A stretch of 64,000 nt of DNA, taken from the NCBI RefSeq assembly GCF_009724245.1, contig NZ_WNNK01000003.1, positions 248,001-312,000 of the forward strand, read 5' to 3'. A program made the position numbers and the translations under genes. Under the pieces are notes generated by a model. It was not told where the DNA came from. It made no database searches and saw only the letters and a program-made list of their open reading frames with translations. Positions 28,512 to 38,403 of this stretch are shown piece by piece. How positions within the stretch are numbered: the first letter of the stretch is position 1; every line of letters begins with the position of its first letter. The stretch comes from Pseudomonas spelaei (GTDB lineage: Bacteria > Pseudomonadota > Gammaproteobacteria > Pseudomonadales > Pseudomonadaceae).

Positions 28512-29641
28512 CAGCGCAGCTCCTTCAGTTCATGGATGGCGAGAACGTGCAGACCCTTGTTACCGACCAGGGCCAACTGCGTATCGCCGAGGGCCGCCAC
28601 GCCAAGCCAGGCGCCTCTGATGGCGCTCTGGAAGAGACGGAATTGCTGCAGGTCCTGACTGTGCAGTAACACGCCGGCCTGGCCGGTCAACCAAAGGCTG
28701 CCATCGGCAAGTTGTTCTGCGCCATAGAGGCTGGCCTTGGTGCCTAGTGGGATGGGCTTCCAGTCCTGGCCGTGGTTATTGCTGACCAACAGCGCGGCGC
28801 CGAAGCCCATGGCGAGGACTTCTCCGTCACGCAACTGAACGAGTTTGTACAACGAGGCGGGCGTCAGTTGCTGGGCGGCCAGCCATTGACCGTCAACCCG
28901 TCGGTACAGTCGGCCGCCTTCACCCGCAATCAACAGATCACCGTTGGCCAACCCCAGCACGGCATTGAGGTGCAGGCGCTCGGGGTTATCCAGGTCGGGT
29001 AAGTAATCCCAGCGCTTACCGCCATCGCGAGTGTGCAACACCATGCCATAGGCGCCCACCACCCAGCCTTCGTCAGCATTGGCAAACCATACGTCCAGCA
29101 GCGGTCGTGAAGGGCCCGCGACGGCGCCTGCGGTTATGTCGTCGAGGGCGAAGCGGGCATTATCCAGGGCTTGCAGTTGTGCTGCGTTGTCGGAGCCCTG
29201 TGCACTGGCGACCTGTTCCAGGCGTGCCACCTCAGTCTCGGCCCACGTGAGCATCAAGGTGTTGATGGTCTTGCCATCGAGTTGTTTGTCCCAGTTTTCT
29301 CCGCCATCCGCGCTGTGCAACACCACCCCGTCATGGCCCACGGCCCAGCCTTGGCGATCGTCGACGAAATGGACGGCAGTGAGCAGTACATCCACCGCAA
29401 CCTTGGCCTGGTGTAGCCGGCCATCCGGCTCGCGTAGAAGGATGTGGCCGTCAGCACCCACTAGCACCAGACGCTGGCCTAAACGCTGGATGCCGGTGAG
29501 GGGCGCCTGGCTGGCACTCGCGGATATCCGTGACGGACGTTCCAGGCGATCCGCCATAGGCGCGGCAAAAGGTGTGGCCGACAGCACGGCGCTGGTCAGC
29601 CCGATGAGCAGACTCAAGAACGGGCAGGTGAACGTTTTCAT
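28511..29641 (-). CDS. YCF48/BNR-repeat periplasmic protein
   Basis: 376 residues with a signal peptide (cleavage near TPFAAP, residue 27) and a beta-propeller made of repeats that share the pattern G-W-A-V-G-x-x-G-x-V-L-H-S-x-D-G-G-x-x-W, seen as GWAVGHDGVVLHSADGGENW and GWVVGAYGMVLHTRDGGKRW. Proteins of this kind help assemble membrane complexes in phototrophs; in Pseudomonas they commonly accompany MMPL, DUF1329 and DUF1302 genes. An accessory role to the MMPL pump is inference. Confidence 0.82.
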   Translation of the reverse strand: MKTFTCPFLSLLIGLTSAVLSATPFAAPMADRLERPSRISASASQAPLTGIQRLGQRLVLVGADGHILLREPDGRLHQAKVAVDVLLTAVHFVDDRQGWAVGHDGVVLHSADGGENWDKQLDGKTINTLMLTWAETEVARLEQVASAQGSDNAAQLQALDNARFALDDITAGAVAGPSRPLLDVWFANADEGWVVGAYGMVLHTRDGGKRWDYLPDLDNPERLHLNAVLGLANGDLLIAGEGGRLYRRVDGQWLAAQQLTPASLYKLVQLRDGEVLAMGFGAALLVSNNHGQDWKPIPLGTKASLYGAEQLADGSLWLTGQAGVLLHSQDLQQFRLFQSAIRGAWLGVAALGDTQLALVGNKGLHVLAIHELKELR

Positions 29642-29707
29642 GGCAGATGTCTCGGGAGAAATAGCAGGGGTGGCACATGACCACCCCAGTGTTCGGCAGC
29701 AGGCGGT

Positions 29708-31057
29708 TCAGTGGCCTGAGCGGCGTAATGCAGCCGGACTGAATTCGGCCAGCTTGCCGCTGATGCCAAACTGGGTGCTTCGCTCTTCGTTCTCCAACCC
29801 GTACACCACGTAGCGGCGAGCTTGCAGGTCGTAGGCGACATCGCTGAGTTGCAGGCTCGAGAGCACGTCGTAGCGTTGCAAGGTGTGGGCTTCCTGGACC
29901 CGCCACAGGTCGCCGCGACCGTCGTAGAGGTCGGCTGTCAGGATGCTCCAGCTGTCCTCGTCGACATAGAACACACGCTTGGCGTAGATATGTCGTTCGC
30001 CCGGCTTCAGGGTCGCTTCTACCACCCAGACGCGGTGCAGCTCGTAGCGCAACAGGTCCTGGTTCAGATGATTGGGCTGGATGATCTGGTTGTACTTGAG
30101 CGAACGGTCAGCCAGTTTGTAGGTGTTGTAGGGCACCAACAGTTCTTTTTTGCCGATCAGCTTCCAGTCGTACTTGTTGGGGGCGCCGTTATACAGGTCG
30201 ATGGCGTCATAGGTGCGCAGGCCTTCCGAGGTGCCGACCGGGGAGTCGTAGGCCGCTTCAGGTGCACGCAATACACGGCGCTGGCCAGGGTTGTAGCTCC
30301 ATGCCAGGCGTGCTTCGCGGGTCTGGTCAATGGGCTCGTGAATCAGCGTTTGGCCGCCCGCCACGCTCTCTGGCGAGATGACCTTGCCCAGGTAGTAGTA
30401 CAGGCGGTTTGGCTCGGGATTGCCCATGGCCGAGGCCATCATCACTTTTACGTCGCGGCGGATCGGGGTGAAGCTGCCGTTGTTCTGCACCACCATTTCG
30501 GTGGGGAAATACTGATAGCCACCGCTGCGGTAACGGACGAAGTGATTGAACAGCACCTCGATGCCCGAGTGAGGAATGGGAAAGGGCACGCTGCTCTTCT
30601 CGTAGCCCATCAGGCCGTTGCCGCCGTCAGCCAAGGAGATAGTGGGCGCTTCCCTGGCAATTTCTGCGTATTCGCTTTGGGGCAGGGCGGCCGTGCGGTG
30701 AGAGGGATAGACGAGCATCTTGAAGTCAGGGTATTTGCCCAGCAGTGCCTGGTAGCCGGGGGTGAGCAGTTGAGCATATTGGCCCTGATTACCCTGGGTG
30801 ATGGTGTACAGCGGTTTTTCGCTGGCGTAGGGGTCTACGTAACCCTGGCCGGCCTGGTACCCCGCCGGTGGTTGGGTGAGCCCGCCGGTCCAGGCAGGAA
30901 TACTGCCGTTGGCGTTTGCGGCTTTTTGTGCGCCGGTGGGTGTCAGTTCCTGGCCCAGGCGGGCCGCTTCACTGGCGTCAAGCTTGGCCAGGGCGCTACC
31001 ACTGGCGAGGCTCAGGAGAGCGCCCAATACGGTGGCGTGAAACAGCGTGGTGTTCAT
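29708..31057 (-). CDS. DUF1329 outer-membrane-associated protein
   Basis: 449 residues with a signal peptide ending at ALAKLD (about residue 25). DUF1329 features are seen in LTPTGAQKAANANGSIPAWTGGL and in the lipoprotein-carrier-like beta sheet implied by the even strand pattern. The start at 31057 has GAGGTA six bases upstream; the GTG at 31069 is a poorer choice. It lies 15 bases after the DUF1302 stop, so the pair is co-translated. The family is thought to bind a lipid-like ligand; function is not established. Confidence 0.88.
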   Translation of the reverse strand: MNTTLFHATVLGALLSLASGSALAKLDASEAARLGQELTPTGAQKAANANGSIPAWTGGLTQPPAGYQAGQGYVDPYASEKPLYTITQGNQGQYAQLLTPGYQALLGKYPDFKMLVYPSHRTAALPQSEYAEIAREAPTISLADGGNGLMGYEKSSVPFPIPHSGIEVLFNHFVRYRSGGYQYFPTEMVVQNNGSFTPIRRDVKVMMASAMGNPEPNRLYYYLGKVISPESVAGGQTLIHEPIDQTREARLAWSYNPGQRRVLRAPEAAYDSPVGTSEGLRTYDAIDLYNGAPNKYDWKLIGKKELLVPYNTYKLADRSLKYNQIIQPNHLNQDLLRYELHRVWVVEATLKPGERHIYAKRVFYVDEDSWSILTADLYDGRGDLWRVQEAHTLQRYDVLSSLQLSDVAYDLQARRYVVYGLENEERSTQFGISGKLAEFSPAALRRSGH

Positions 31058-31072
31058 GGCGTACCTCACTAA

Positions 31073-32941
31073 TCAGAAGCCCATACGCAGGCTGAGGGAA
31101 ACAAAATCCTTGTCGGTGGTGGCGTAGGGCGTGTTGCCACTGGCAGACCAGGAAAGCTCGGCGGAGTACTTCTGCAGGTAGTCGAACTTTGCCCCGACTG
31201 AACTGAGCAGCCGTCCTTCGGAAAAGGTGCCGTCGTAGGACCAGCCTTTAACGTCCTGGCCGAAGGCCACGAACGGCGAGACGTTGACCCCGGCGACCAA
31301 TGCCGGATAGCTCAGTTGCGCGCGCAGGCGGTAACCCCAGGAAAACTTGCTGGTGTACCCGTCGCTGGAGCAGCCCAGTTTCTGGTACTTGCCCGGTGAA
31401 CCGAGGGCGCAGCCTGCTGCGCTGCCATTGGCCAGGTCGGAGCCATACAAGTCTCCCTTGGCATATCGACGATCATCCAGGCTGGGCAGGTCATGCATGT
31501 ACTTCATGCCGGCCTCGCCAATCAGGTTGAGGCTTTCGGCGCCCATCACCTGAGGCAGAGATTTGAGGAACCCCAGCGACAGCTGCGAGATCTTGCGCCG
31601 GTCGTAACCGTTGTAGACCGAGCCCGGCGCTGCGTTGATAGCATCCTGGCCCAGGGTGATGTTCTGGCCGATCTGTTGGCCCAACTGCAGCGGGTTACCG
31701 GCAAAGGCCGGGATCAGATCGCCGTTGGCCAGTTGCACCGGTTGATTAGGTCGATAGCTGTACTCGCCAAAGACCGAGGTGCCCCCCAGGTTGCTGGAGA
31801 AGCTCAGGCCGAAGATGCGGATGTCTTCCGGGAAGTCGGCGAAGTAAGTGCCGTTGGTGTCTTGCTTGCCCGCAATCCAGCCTGCCCCGGCGCCGGGCCG
31901 CAGGTCAGTGGTGATGCTGGTATAGGGCGTGCGTGAATGGATGTTCAAGGCATAAGCCCCGAACTCGGTGTTGAGTTGATCGGCAAAGTAGCGCAAGGCG
32001 AAGCCGAACTGACCGCTGTTCGAGGGCTCGTTGTCACCTGTGCGGCGGATGATCTGATCGTTGGCAAAGCTGGCCGGGTCGTTCGCACCGCCGCGAGGTA
32101 CTCCGTAGCAGCCATCAGGAAGAAAATCGTTGCTTGAAAAATAGGTCCCGCAACCTTCCAGCACCGTGCGACGCCATTGCAACTGGTAGAAGGCTTCCAG
32201 GCTCAGGTTATCGGTGATGCCAAAGTTGCCGTAGAGCATGGGCACTGGCAGCAGCGCTTCCTTGACCTGTGAGCCGGGTCGCCGCAAGGCGGCGAGGTCG
32301 ACAGGGTTGATCGCATTGATGCCGTTCTGGAAGTAGAGGCCTTCACCCCAGTTGATCACCTGGTTACCGACTCGGGCATTCAAGGGGTGGTCGGCGAGGG
32401 TGAAATCACCGAACACGTACGCATCCAACAGCGCGACTCCCTGAAACTTGGCCAGGTCGTCAAAGTGGCTGTCGTCGAGCTTATGGTTGGCTTGGTAACC
32501 GTTGGAGGAGTGGCCGAAATCGACTTCACGGTTGTTCAGGGTGTAGTCATACCAGGCTTTACCGCGAATGAAGGCGCCGTAGTTTTTCCAGTTCAACTCC
32601 ATCTCGCCCAGCAGGGTGGCGGGAGAGGACACCAGGTTACGCTTGCGAAAGTTCAGGCGCCCATCGTCGCCAGTGCGGCCACCGCTGGGGTTGAACTCAC
32701 CGGGTTTGCCATAGCCAATGGTGTTGGCGTTGCCCTGGAATATGTTAGCGGCATTGGGCTTTTCGGCGCTCCACACACCACCCAGGCTAAGGCTGCCGTT
32801 GTAGCGGCCGCTGATTTCGCCCCAGGTGAAGTCGGCAGCACTGGCGTAGCTGCACAGGGCGCAGGCCAAGGGTGTCAGAAGCATGCCGGCGATTTGATTA
32901 CGAGGGCGCAGCAGTGTGCCGCTACCTGATTGGGAGCCCAT
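31073..32941 (-). CDS. DUF1302 outer-membrane protein
   Basis: 622 residues with a signal-like N-terminus (cleavage near YASAADF, residue 36) and an outer-membrane beta-barrel pattern ending in VSLSLRMGF, with the terminal aromatic that the BAM machinery recognises. GNQVINWGEGLYFQNGINAINPVDLAALRRPGS-type text at about 190-225 is a DUF1302 hallmark. GAGGTA precedes the ATG. First of the minus-strand series DUF1302, DUF1329, YCF48, MMPL, it is probably the outer-membrane channel of an envelope transport route for a hydrophobic compound. Confidence 0.88.
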   Translation of the reverse strand: MGSQSGSGTLLRPRNQIAGMLLTPLACALCSYASAADFTWGEISGRYNGSLSLGGVWSAEKPNAANIFQGNANTIGYGKPGEFNPSGGRTGDDGRLNFRKRNLVSSPATLLGEMELNWKNYGAFIRGKAWYDYTLNNREVDFGHSSNGYQANHKLDDSHFDDLAKFQGVALLDAYVFGDFTLADHPLNARVGNQVINWGEGLYFQNGINAINPVDLAALRRPGSQVKEALLPVPMLYGNFGITDNLSLEAFYQLQWRRTVLEGCGTYFSSNDFLPDGCYGVPRGGANDPASFANDQIIRRTGDNEPSNSGQFGFALRYFADQLNTEFGAYALNIHSRTPYTSITTDLRPGAGAGWIAGKQDTNGTYFADFPEDIRIFGLSFSSNLGGTSVFGEYSYRPNQPVQLANGDLIPAFAGNPLQLGQQIGQNITLGQDAINAAPGSVYNGYDRRKISQLSLGFLKSLPQVMGAESLNLIGEAGMKYMHDLPSLDDRRYAKGDLYGSDLANGSAAGCALGSPGKYQKLGCSSDGYTSKFSWGYRLRAQLSYPALVAGVNVSPFVAFGQDVKGWSYDGTFSEGRLLSSVGAKFDYLQKYSAELSWSASGNTPYATTDKDFVSLSLRMGF

Positions 32942-33063
32942 GGGGTCTACCTCTTAATTATTGTTATAGGAAGCCCTTCGGCACACCTGGCGCGGGAGCG
33001 CCAGGTACCGTTGAGTTGCAACTCTGATTGGCCTGCCAGCCCGCCCAGGACTGGCGTCGATCG

Positions 33064-34413
33064 CTATTTGAGGGTCGGGAGCAGCGCGCTGATCAGGCTG
33101 TTGAAAGCTGTGACGCTATCGATCTTTGGCGCTGAGACATGTGCGGTGGCGTCGGCGCTGGTGGCCCTGGGAGCCATGTCCGGCGCAGAGGACATTTTGA
33201 CGATGACCAGGCCGCGTTTTGGATTGATGTAGATCCGTTGGCCGAAGCGCCCGGCGGCCTCGACGGAGCCTTCGCCGTCATTCTTTTGGTACCAGTAATC
33301 TCTGTAGGAGTAGCCCGCGCGCTCCTTGGCGCCCGGATTATTTTTGATCAGGGCTTGGTTATCGTTGGGCCGCAAGGCCAGTTGCACCGCCTGGACAAAC
33401 GGGTCATCGGCTGTCCCCTTGGCGGCGGCCAGGCGGACAGCCTCGGCAAAGCGAGCCGCGTCACGCAAGGTGCTGCTCATCCCGCCGCTGGCCATTTCCG
33501 TGCCCAACTGATCTACCTGAGCGTAGGCATCGTCCTCGGCAATGTGCGACCAGATACGTTCCGACACCAGGGTGGACCAGCTTTTTCCAGTGATACGACG
33601 CATCGCCCAGGCGACCGCTTCGGGGGAGCCGTTCTGATAGAACCAGATGTCGCTATCTGCAGATTCCTGAGGACGTGTCGCCACTTTCAGGAAGTCGTAA
33701 ATATTGTCGGGCATGCCTTCGCGACGCGGCAGGATGCCAGCGGCGGCAAACAGCCCGAGGTCGGGTGGCAGGTTGGCTGGATAGGTGGCGCGAACCTGCA
33801 TGTCGAGGTTTTGTTGCACGCTGGCTTCGCCGAATGGCGTACCGGCCAGTTCCGGGACGTAGTTTGCCAGCCGGGCTTTGGGATCGAGCTTGCCTTCGGC
33901 GATGAGGCTGGCGGCGAGCAGGCCGGTGACTGATTTGGTCATTGACGCCCAGACATGCGGCTGCCGCGCGGTGAAGGAGTCCAGATAACGTTCGTACACT
34001 ACCTTGCCGTGCTGCAGAACGATGAACCCATCGGTGTAAGTCTGTTGCAGATATTCCGGCAGGCTCAGCGTGGCCTCACCGACCTTGAAGTTCAGTTCAT
34101 CCAGGGCAAGTTGAGTCCCTACGGGCAGCACAAGGGGAGATGGCCCGCGGTCGATACCGGCAGAGGGCGACATTGACCGTGCATTACGCAGGGCCCAGCG
34201 CAGGTTTGGCATTTCAAAGGCGTTGAGCTTGGTGACGCGCTTGTCCATGGCCGGAGGAAACCCCTGCATGACACCCAACTGGATCGGGTCGGTGCTGGTT
34301 GTCGCGGCACAGGCATGGCCACCGATAGCCGTCAGGAGGAGGGCGGGAAGCACTCGCATGACTTTCGTTGTCAGGTTTGCTGTGCCGGGTTTCTCGCTCT
34401 TCGCTACGTGCAT
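33064..34413 (-). CDS. Serine hydrolase, class C beta-lactamase/esterase family
   Basis: 449 residues. A hydrophobic N-terminal segment (VLPALLLTAIGGHACA, about 21-36) suggests export. The nucleophile motif S-x-x-K is SMTK at 157-160, and YSYRDYWYQ in the second half may provide the tyrosine. These proteins are usually esterases or 6-aminohexanoate-dimer-hydrolase-like enzymes rather than true beta-lactamases. GGAG lies ten bases before the ATG at 34413. It is upstream of the DUF1302 gene with a 122-base gap and divergent from a LysR gene. Confidence 0.85.
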   Translation of the reverse strand: MHVAKSEKPGTANLTTKVMRVLPALLLTAIGGHACAATTSTDPIQLGVMQGFPPAMDKRVTKLNAFEMPNLRWALRNARSMSPSAGIDRGPSPLVLPVGTQLALDELNFKVGEATLSLPEYLQQTYTDGFIVLQHGKVVYERYLDSFTARQPHVWASMTKSVTGLLAASLIAEGKLDPKARLANYVPELAGTPFGEASVQQNLDMQVRATYPANLPPDLGLFAAAGILPRREGMPDNIYDFLKVATRPQESADSDIWFYQNGSPEAVAWAMRRITGKSWSTLVSERIWSHIAEDDAYAQVDQLGTEMASGGMSSTLRDAARFAEAVRLAAAKGTADDPFVQAVQLALRPNDNQALIKNNPGAKERAGYSYRDYWYQKNDGEGSVEAAGRFGQRIYINPKRGLVIVKMSSAPDMAPRATSADATAHVSAPKIDSVTAFNSLISALLPTLK

Positions 34414-34560
34414 TTTTTATTTTCTCCTGATGGCGTGGACAGTCAACGTGCCTCCCACGCAGCCCAGACCTGTCGGGTGGGCGTTGATTCCAGTCTGAGA
34501 GCGAGATATACATAAGCGCAATGCATTACTAGTTATAGATACATAGCCAAGAGGAATGCC

Positions 34561-35472
34561 ATGGACGTTCGAGATCTGGAGTATGTCATTGCGGTCGAGC
34601 AGTGCGGCACCATCGGAAAGGCCGCCGATATGCTTGGCCTCACGCAGCCGTCACTGACCAAAGCGGTGCGCCGGGTGGAAACGCTGCTGGGGGTCATGCT
34701 GTTCGAGCGAACCTCCACCGGCATGCGGGTAACCCAGGCGGGCGTGCAGTTCCTGGCGCGGGCCAAACGCCTGCGCCGCGACTATGACGATGCACTGGCG
34801 GAGATGCGCAGCATCAGGACCGGGGAGCAGGGCGCTGTGCGGCTTGGTTACTCACCCTCACTACCTGATGGGTTGCTGGTTGCCAGTTGCCGTCGATTGT
34901 TGCGCGAGCGCCCGGCGGCCCGCTTGCGCCTTCGCCGCCGACTGGCCAAGGAACTGCTGGATTCATTGCGCAACGGCGAGATCGATGTGGCCGTAATGCC
35001 ACTGCCCGGCATCTCTGCCGAGTTCGCCACCGAAGACCTGTATGAGGATCGCCTCGCGGTGGTAGCCGATGCAAAACATCCACTGTTGTCCAGGCCGCGC
35101 CTTCGTCTGAGCGATTTGCAGGGGGAGGAATGGCTGTTGCCGGAAGGGCATATCACCGTCAGGCAATCGCTGGAAGATGCATTTGAACGACACGGGCTAG
35201 CGCCGCCGGTACTGCGCATAGAGGCCGACTTCAGCAGTGAAGCGCTTTTCCAATTGATCGCTGGCACCAATATTCTGACGATATCGCGCTGTGGCCAGAT
35301 CACCCGTTCGGCCGGGTTGGAACCGCTGAAGTTGGTGGTCGACGGCCTGGAACTCAATCGCCGCATAGGACTCGTCACACGCACCGGGGGGTACCTGTCT
35401 CCAGTTTGCTGCCGGCTGATTGATCTGTTTCGGGAGGAGGCCACGCAGGGCAACATGGCGAAGTGGTTGTAG
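34561..35472 (+). CDS. LysR-family transcriptional regulator
   Basis: 303 residues with the N-terminal winged helix (MDVRDLEYVIAVEQCGTIGK, recognition helix SLTKAVRRVETLLG) and a LysR effector domain. AAGAGG lies before the ATG. It sits between the divergent serine-hydrolase/DUF1302 genes and the acyl-CoA ligase downstream, so it could control either; divergence favours the former. Confidence 0.92.
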   Translation: MDVRDLEYVIAVEQCGTIGKAADMLGLTQPSLTKAVRRVETLLGVMLFERTSTGMRVTQAGVQFLARAKRLRRDYDDALAEMRSIRTGEQGAVRLGYSPSLPDGLLVASCRRLLRERPAARLRLRRRLAKELLDSLRNGEIDVAVMPLPGISAEFATEDLYEDRLAVVADAKHPLLSRPRLRLSDLQGEEWLLPEGHITVRQSLEDAFERHGLAPPVLRIEADFSSEALFQLIAGTNILTISRCGQITRSAGLEPLKLVVDGLELNRRIGLVTRTGGYLSPVCCRLIDLFREEATQGNMAKWL

Positions 35473-35604
35473 CCGTCCGTGCAGCGCTGACATGCCGTAT
35501 GCCCCATCCAACTTTGTTATGGGTCACATCAAACAGTGGTATTGGCGGGCCATTTTTCTGCGCTTGTAAGATCGCCTGACCTCGTCTTACTTCGGAGAAT
35601 AAAA

Positions 35605-37152
35605 GTGAACCTCGGAAAGATACTGAGCCGAAGTGCGTGTTATTGGCCCAATAACCAAGCCGTTATCGATACCCGGCAACGGCTGACGTATGCGCAACTG
35701 GAGGCACGGACCAATCGCCTGGCATCGGGTTTATTCAAGCTTGGCCTGAAGCAGGGCGCGCATGTGGCGATATTGGCAATGAACCGCGTCGAGTTGGTCG
35801 AAGCGGAAGTGGCCTTCTACAAGACCGCCATGGTCAAGGTGCCGATCAATGCCCGGTTGTCACCTGAAGAAATCATTAGCGTACTGAATGATTCGCGCAG
35901 TGAAGCGGTCATCACCGGGAGCAAATTCGCCAGTGCGCTGGCGGCGTATCGCCAAGCGCTGCCGTACTTGAAATGGGTGATCGTGCTGGCCGACACCGGT
36001 GGTGATATTCCCTACGCTGAAGTGCTGCAAATGGGTGAGGAGGTGCCGTTGTCCTGTGACCCGGACGACGATCAGCTCGCCGTGTTGCACTACACCTCCG
36101 GCAGTTCGGGCGTACTCAAAGCCGCGATGCTCACCGTCGGCAACCGCAAGGCGCTGATACGCAAGAGCCTGGCCAGCCCGGTGCGCAAGGCGGGCCCCGA
36201 CGACGTCATGGCCCATGTCGGGCCAATTACCCACGCCAGTGGCATGCAGATCATGCCGTTGTTGGCAGTCGGTGCCTGCAACCTGTTGATCGAGCGCTAC
36301 GACGACGAACTATTGCTGCAAACGATTGAGCAAGAGCGTGTGACCCGTCTGTTCCTGGTACCTGCCATGGTCAACCGTCTGGTGAACTTCACCGGTGTCG
36401 AGCGTTTCAACCTGAGCAGCCTGCGCCTGGTCATGTACGGCGCTGCGCCAATGGCTCCGGCGCTGGTTCAGCGGGCGATCGAGGTGTTCGGCCCCATCCT
36501 GGCCCAGGGTTACGGGGCCGGCGAAACCTGTTCATTGGTGACCGTGCTGACCGAGGAGGATCACCTGCCTGAGGACGGCGATGTACGGCGCCTGGCTTCC
36601 TGCGGACGCTGCTATTTCGAAACCGACCTGCGGGTCGTCAATGAGCAGTTCGAGGATGTACGACCCGGCGAGATCGGCGAGATCGTGGTCAAGGGCCCGG
36701 ACATCATGAAGGGTTACTGGCAGGCACCGGAGCTGACGGCCGAAGTCATGCGCGACGGTTACTACCTGACCGGCGACTTGGCCACGGTTGATGAGTTGGG
36801 TTACGTGTTTATCGTCGACCGTAAAAAGGAAATGATCATTTCCGGTGGTTTCAACGTTTACCCCACTGAAGTCGAACAGGTGCTCTACAGCCTGCCCCAG
36901 GTATTTGAAGCCGCTGTAGTCGGTGTGCCGGACCCTCAGTGGGGCGAGGCGATCAAGGCTGTTGTTGTGCTCAAGGCGGGCGCCAGTCTCGACCAGGAGC
37001 AGATCATTGAATATTGCGGCCAGCACCTTGCGGGCTTCAAGAAACCGCGCAGTGTCGACTTCATCGACGAGTTGCCCAAGAACCCCAACGGCAAGGTAGT
37101 ACGCCGCCTGGTGCGTGATGGGTATTGGAAAACCAGCGATCGCAAGATCTGA
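35605..37152 (+). CDS. Acyl-CoA synthetase (AMP-forming)
   Basis: Adenylate-forming ligase of 515 residues that activates a carboxylic acid to its CoA thioester. Motifs: the P-loop YTSGSSGVLKA, YGAGETCS, the aspartate of YYLTGDLATVDE, and the C-terminal lysine in PKNPNGKVVRR. The start is the GTG at 35605, with GGAGAA upstream; the longer frame to 35536 lacks a ribosome binding site. It is 21 bases before an acyl-CoA dehydrogenase gene, so the pair probably activates and then desaturates a fatty or alicyclic acid. Confidence 0.9.
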   Translation: MNLGKILSRSACYWPNNQAVIDTRQRLTYAQLEARTNRLASGLFKLGLKQGAHVAILAMNRVELVEAEVAFYKTAMVKVPINARLSPEEIISVLNDSRSEAVITGSKFASALAAYRQALPYLKWVIVLADTGGDIPYAEVLQMGEEVPLSCDPDDDQLAVLHYTSGSSGVLKAAMLTVGNRKALIRKSLASPVRKAGPDDVMAHVGPITHASGMQIMPLLAVGACNLLIERYDDELLLQTIEQERVTRLFLVPAMVNRLVNFTGVERFNLSSLRLVMYGAAPMAPALVQRAIEVFGPILAQGYGAGETCSLVTVLTEEDHLPEDGDVRRLASCGRCYFETDLRVVNEQFEDVRPGEIGEIVVKGPDIMKGYWQAPELTAEVMRDGYYLTGDLATVDELGYVFIVDRKKEMIISGGFNVYPTEVEQVLYSLPQVFEAAVVGVPDPQWGEAIKAVVVLKAGASLDQEQIIEYCGQHLAGFKKPRSVDFIDELPKNPNGKVVRRLVRDGYWKTSDRKI

Positions 37153-37173
37153 AACCGCAGAAGAGAATTAGAC

Positions 37174-38337
37174 ATGATCGAGCCAAGCGAAAAAGCCAAA
37201 CGCATTATCAGCGACATGGGGACGTTCATCCGTGACGAAATCATCCCGCTCGAAAAGAAAGAGCAACTGCAATGGGGCGAAGCGTATCCCAAGGCCCTGC
37301 TGGCCGGTGTCTGGAAGCGTTCTTGCGAGCTGGGGTTCTACAACATCATGCTGCCTGAAACCCTGGGCGGTGCCGGGTTAAGCGTGGTGGATCTGTGCGC
37401 GGTTAAAGAAGCGGCGATTCTCACCGGTTCGATGCTCGCCCCGCACGTGCTGGGGGAGTTGAGCGGGCCGCCGCGTATTGGTCACCTGTTCCGGGTCGCC
37501 AGTGAAGTGCAAATTGAACGCTTCCTCCAGCCTGTGTGCCGTGCGGAAAAAGCCGTGTGCTTTGCCCTCACCGAAGCAGAAGCGGGTTCAGACGCCGCGG
37601 CGATCAAGACCAGCGCCCGGCTCGAGGGTGATCACTACGTGCTTAACGGTGCCAAGCGCTACATCTCCGGCGCCCCTTATGCGGATATTGCGGTGTTGCT
37701 GGCGGTCACCGGGGCAGGCCAGGGCGCGGCGGGCATTTCCGCGTTCTTCATTGATCTCAAGGCGTCAGGGGTGCAGATCGATTCGGACTATCAGGTCATG
37801 TCCGGCGCCGGCAGCCACGGGAATATCGAGCTGTGCGACGTCAAGGTGCCGGTGGCCAACCGTATCGGAGAGGAGGGGGCAGGGTTCAAGCTGGCGATGG
37901 GGCGCATTACCCTTAACCGGCTGCTGCATTGCCCGACGATGTTGGGAATGGCCGGATTGGCCTTGAACCTGTCGATTGACTATGCCCGAACCCGTACTCA
38001 GTTCGGCAAGCCGATCGCCATGTTCCAGGCGGTCAACCATATGATCGCCGACATGGCCACCGAGCTGCTTGCTGCCCGCAGCATGATGTACGCCACCGCA
38101 GCGTTGAACGATGCGGGCGGTGATATCAAGGTGCAAGCACCGATGTGTAAAGTGTTCGCCTCGGAAACGGCGTTTCGTATCGTCGACCGCGCAGTACAGG
38201 TCCATGGTGGCGCCGGATTGATCCGTGGTAACCCGGTGGAGTGGTTGTTCCGGGCAACCCGCATGATGCGGATTCTCACCGGCACCAGCGAGATTCAGCG
38301 CAACACGATTGCCAAGGGCATTCTGATGCCCAACTGA
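37174..38337 (+). CDS. Acyl-CoA dehydrogenase
   Basis: FAD-dependent dehydrogenase of 387 residues. CFALTEAEAGSDAAA, RYISGAPYADIA, QVHGGAGLIRGNPVEWLFRATRMMRILTG-type segment and the terminal STSEIQRNTIA-like text (TGTSEIQRNTIAKGIL) are family signatures. It introduces a 2,3-double bond into an acyl-CoA and passes electrons to ETF. It follows the acyl-CoA ligase and precedes an MFS gene, forming a compact uptake-activation-oxidation cassette. Confidence 0.92.
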   Translation: MIEPSEKAKRIISDMGTFIRDEIIPLEKKEQLQWGEAYPKALLAGVWKRSCELGFYNIMLPETLGGAGLSVVDLCAVKEAAILTGSMLAPHVLGELSGPPRIGHLFRVASEVQIERFLQPVCRAEKAVCFALTEAEAGSDAAAIKTSARLEGDHYVLNGAKRYISGAPYADIAVLLAVTGAGQGAAGISAFFIDLKASGVQIDSDYQVMSGAGSHGNIELCDVKVPVANRIGEEGAGFKLAMGRITLNRLLHCPTMLGMAGLALNLSIDYARTRTQFGKPIAMFQAVNHMIADMATELLAARSMMYATAALNDAGGDIKVQAPMCKVFASETAFRIVDRAVQVHGGAGLIRGNPVEWLFRATRMMRILTGTSEIQRNTIAKGILMPN

Positions 38338-38352
38338 AGGGCAGGCCTGTAA

Positions 38353-38372
38353 CGCCTGCCTGCGGGCAGGCG
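38353..38372 (+). other. Stem-loop between dehydrogenase and MFS genes
   Basis: CGCCTGCC, TGCG, GGCAGGCG gives an 8-base GC stem with a 4-base loop. No T-tract follows, so it is more likely a stability or attenuating hairpin than a terminator. Confidence 0.5.
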
Positions 38373-38403
38373 ACTAAAACATAACAATAATCAGGGGTAC
38401 CGC

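Noticed and set aside
33064..34413. Antibiotic-resistance beta-lactamase
   Set aside because: Only the S-x-x-K motif and general fold are shared; context and length fit an esterase-like serine hydrolase.
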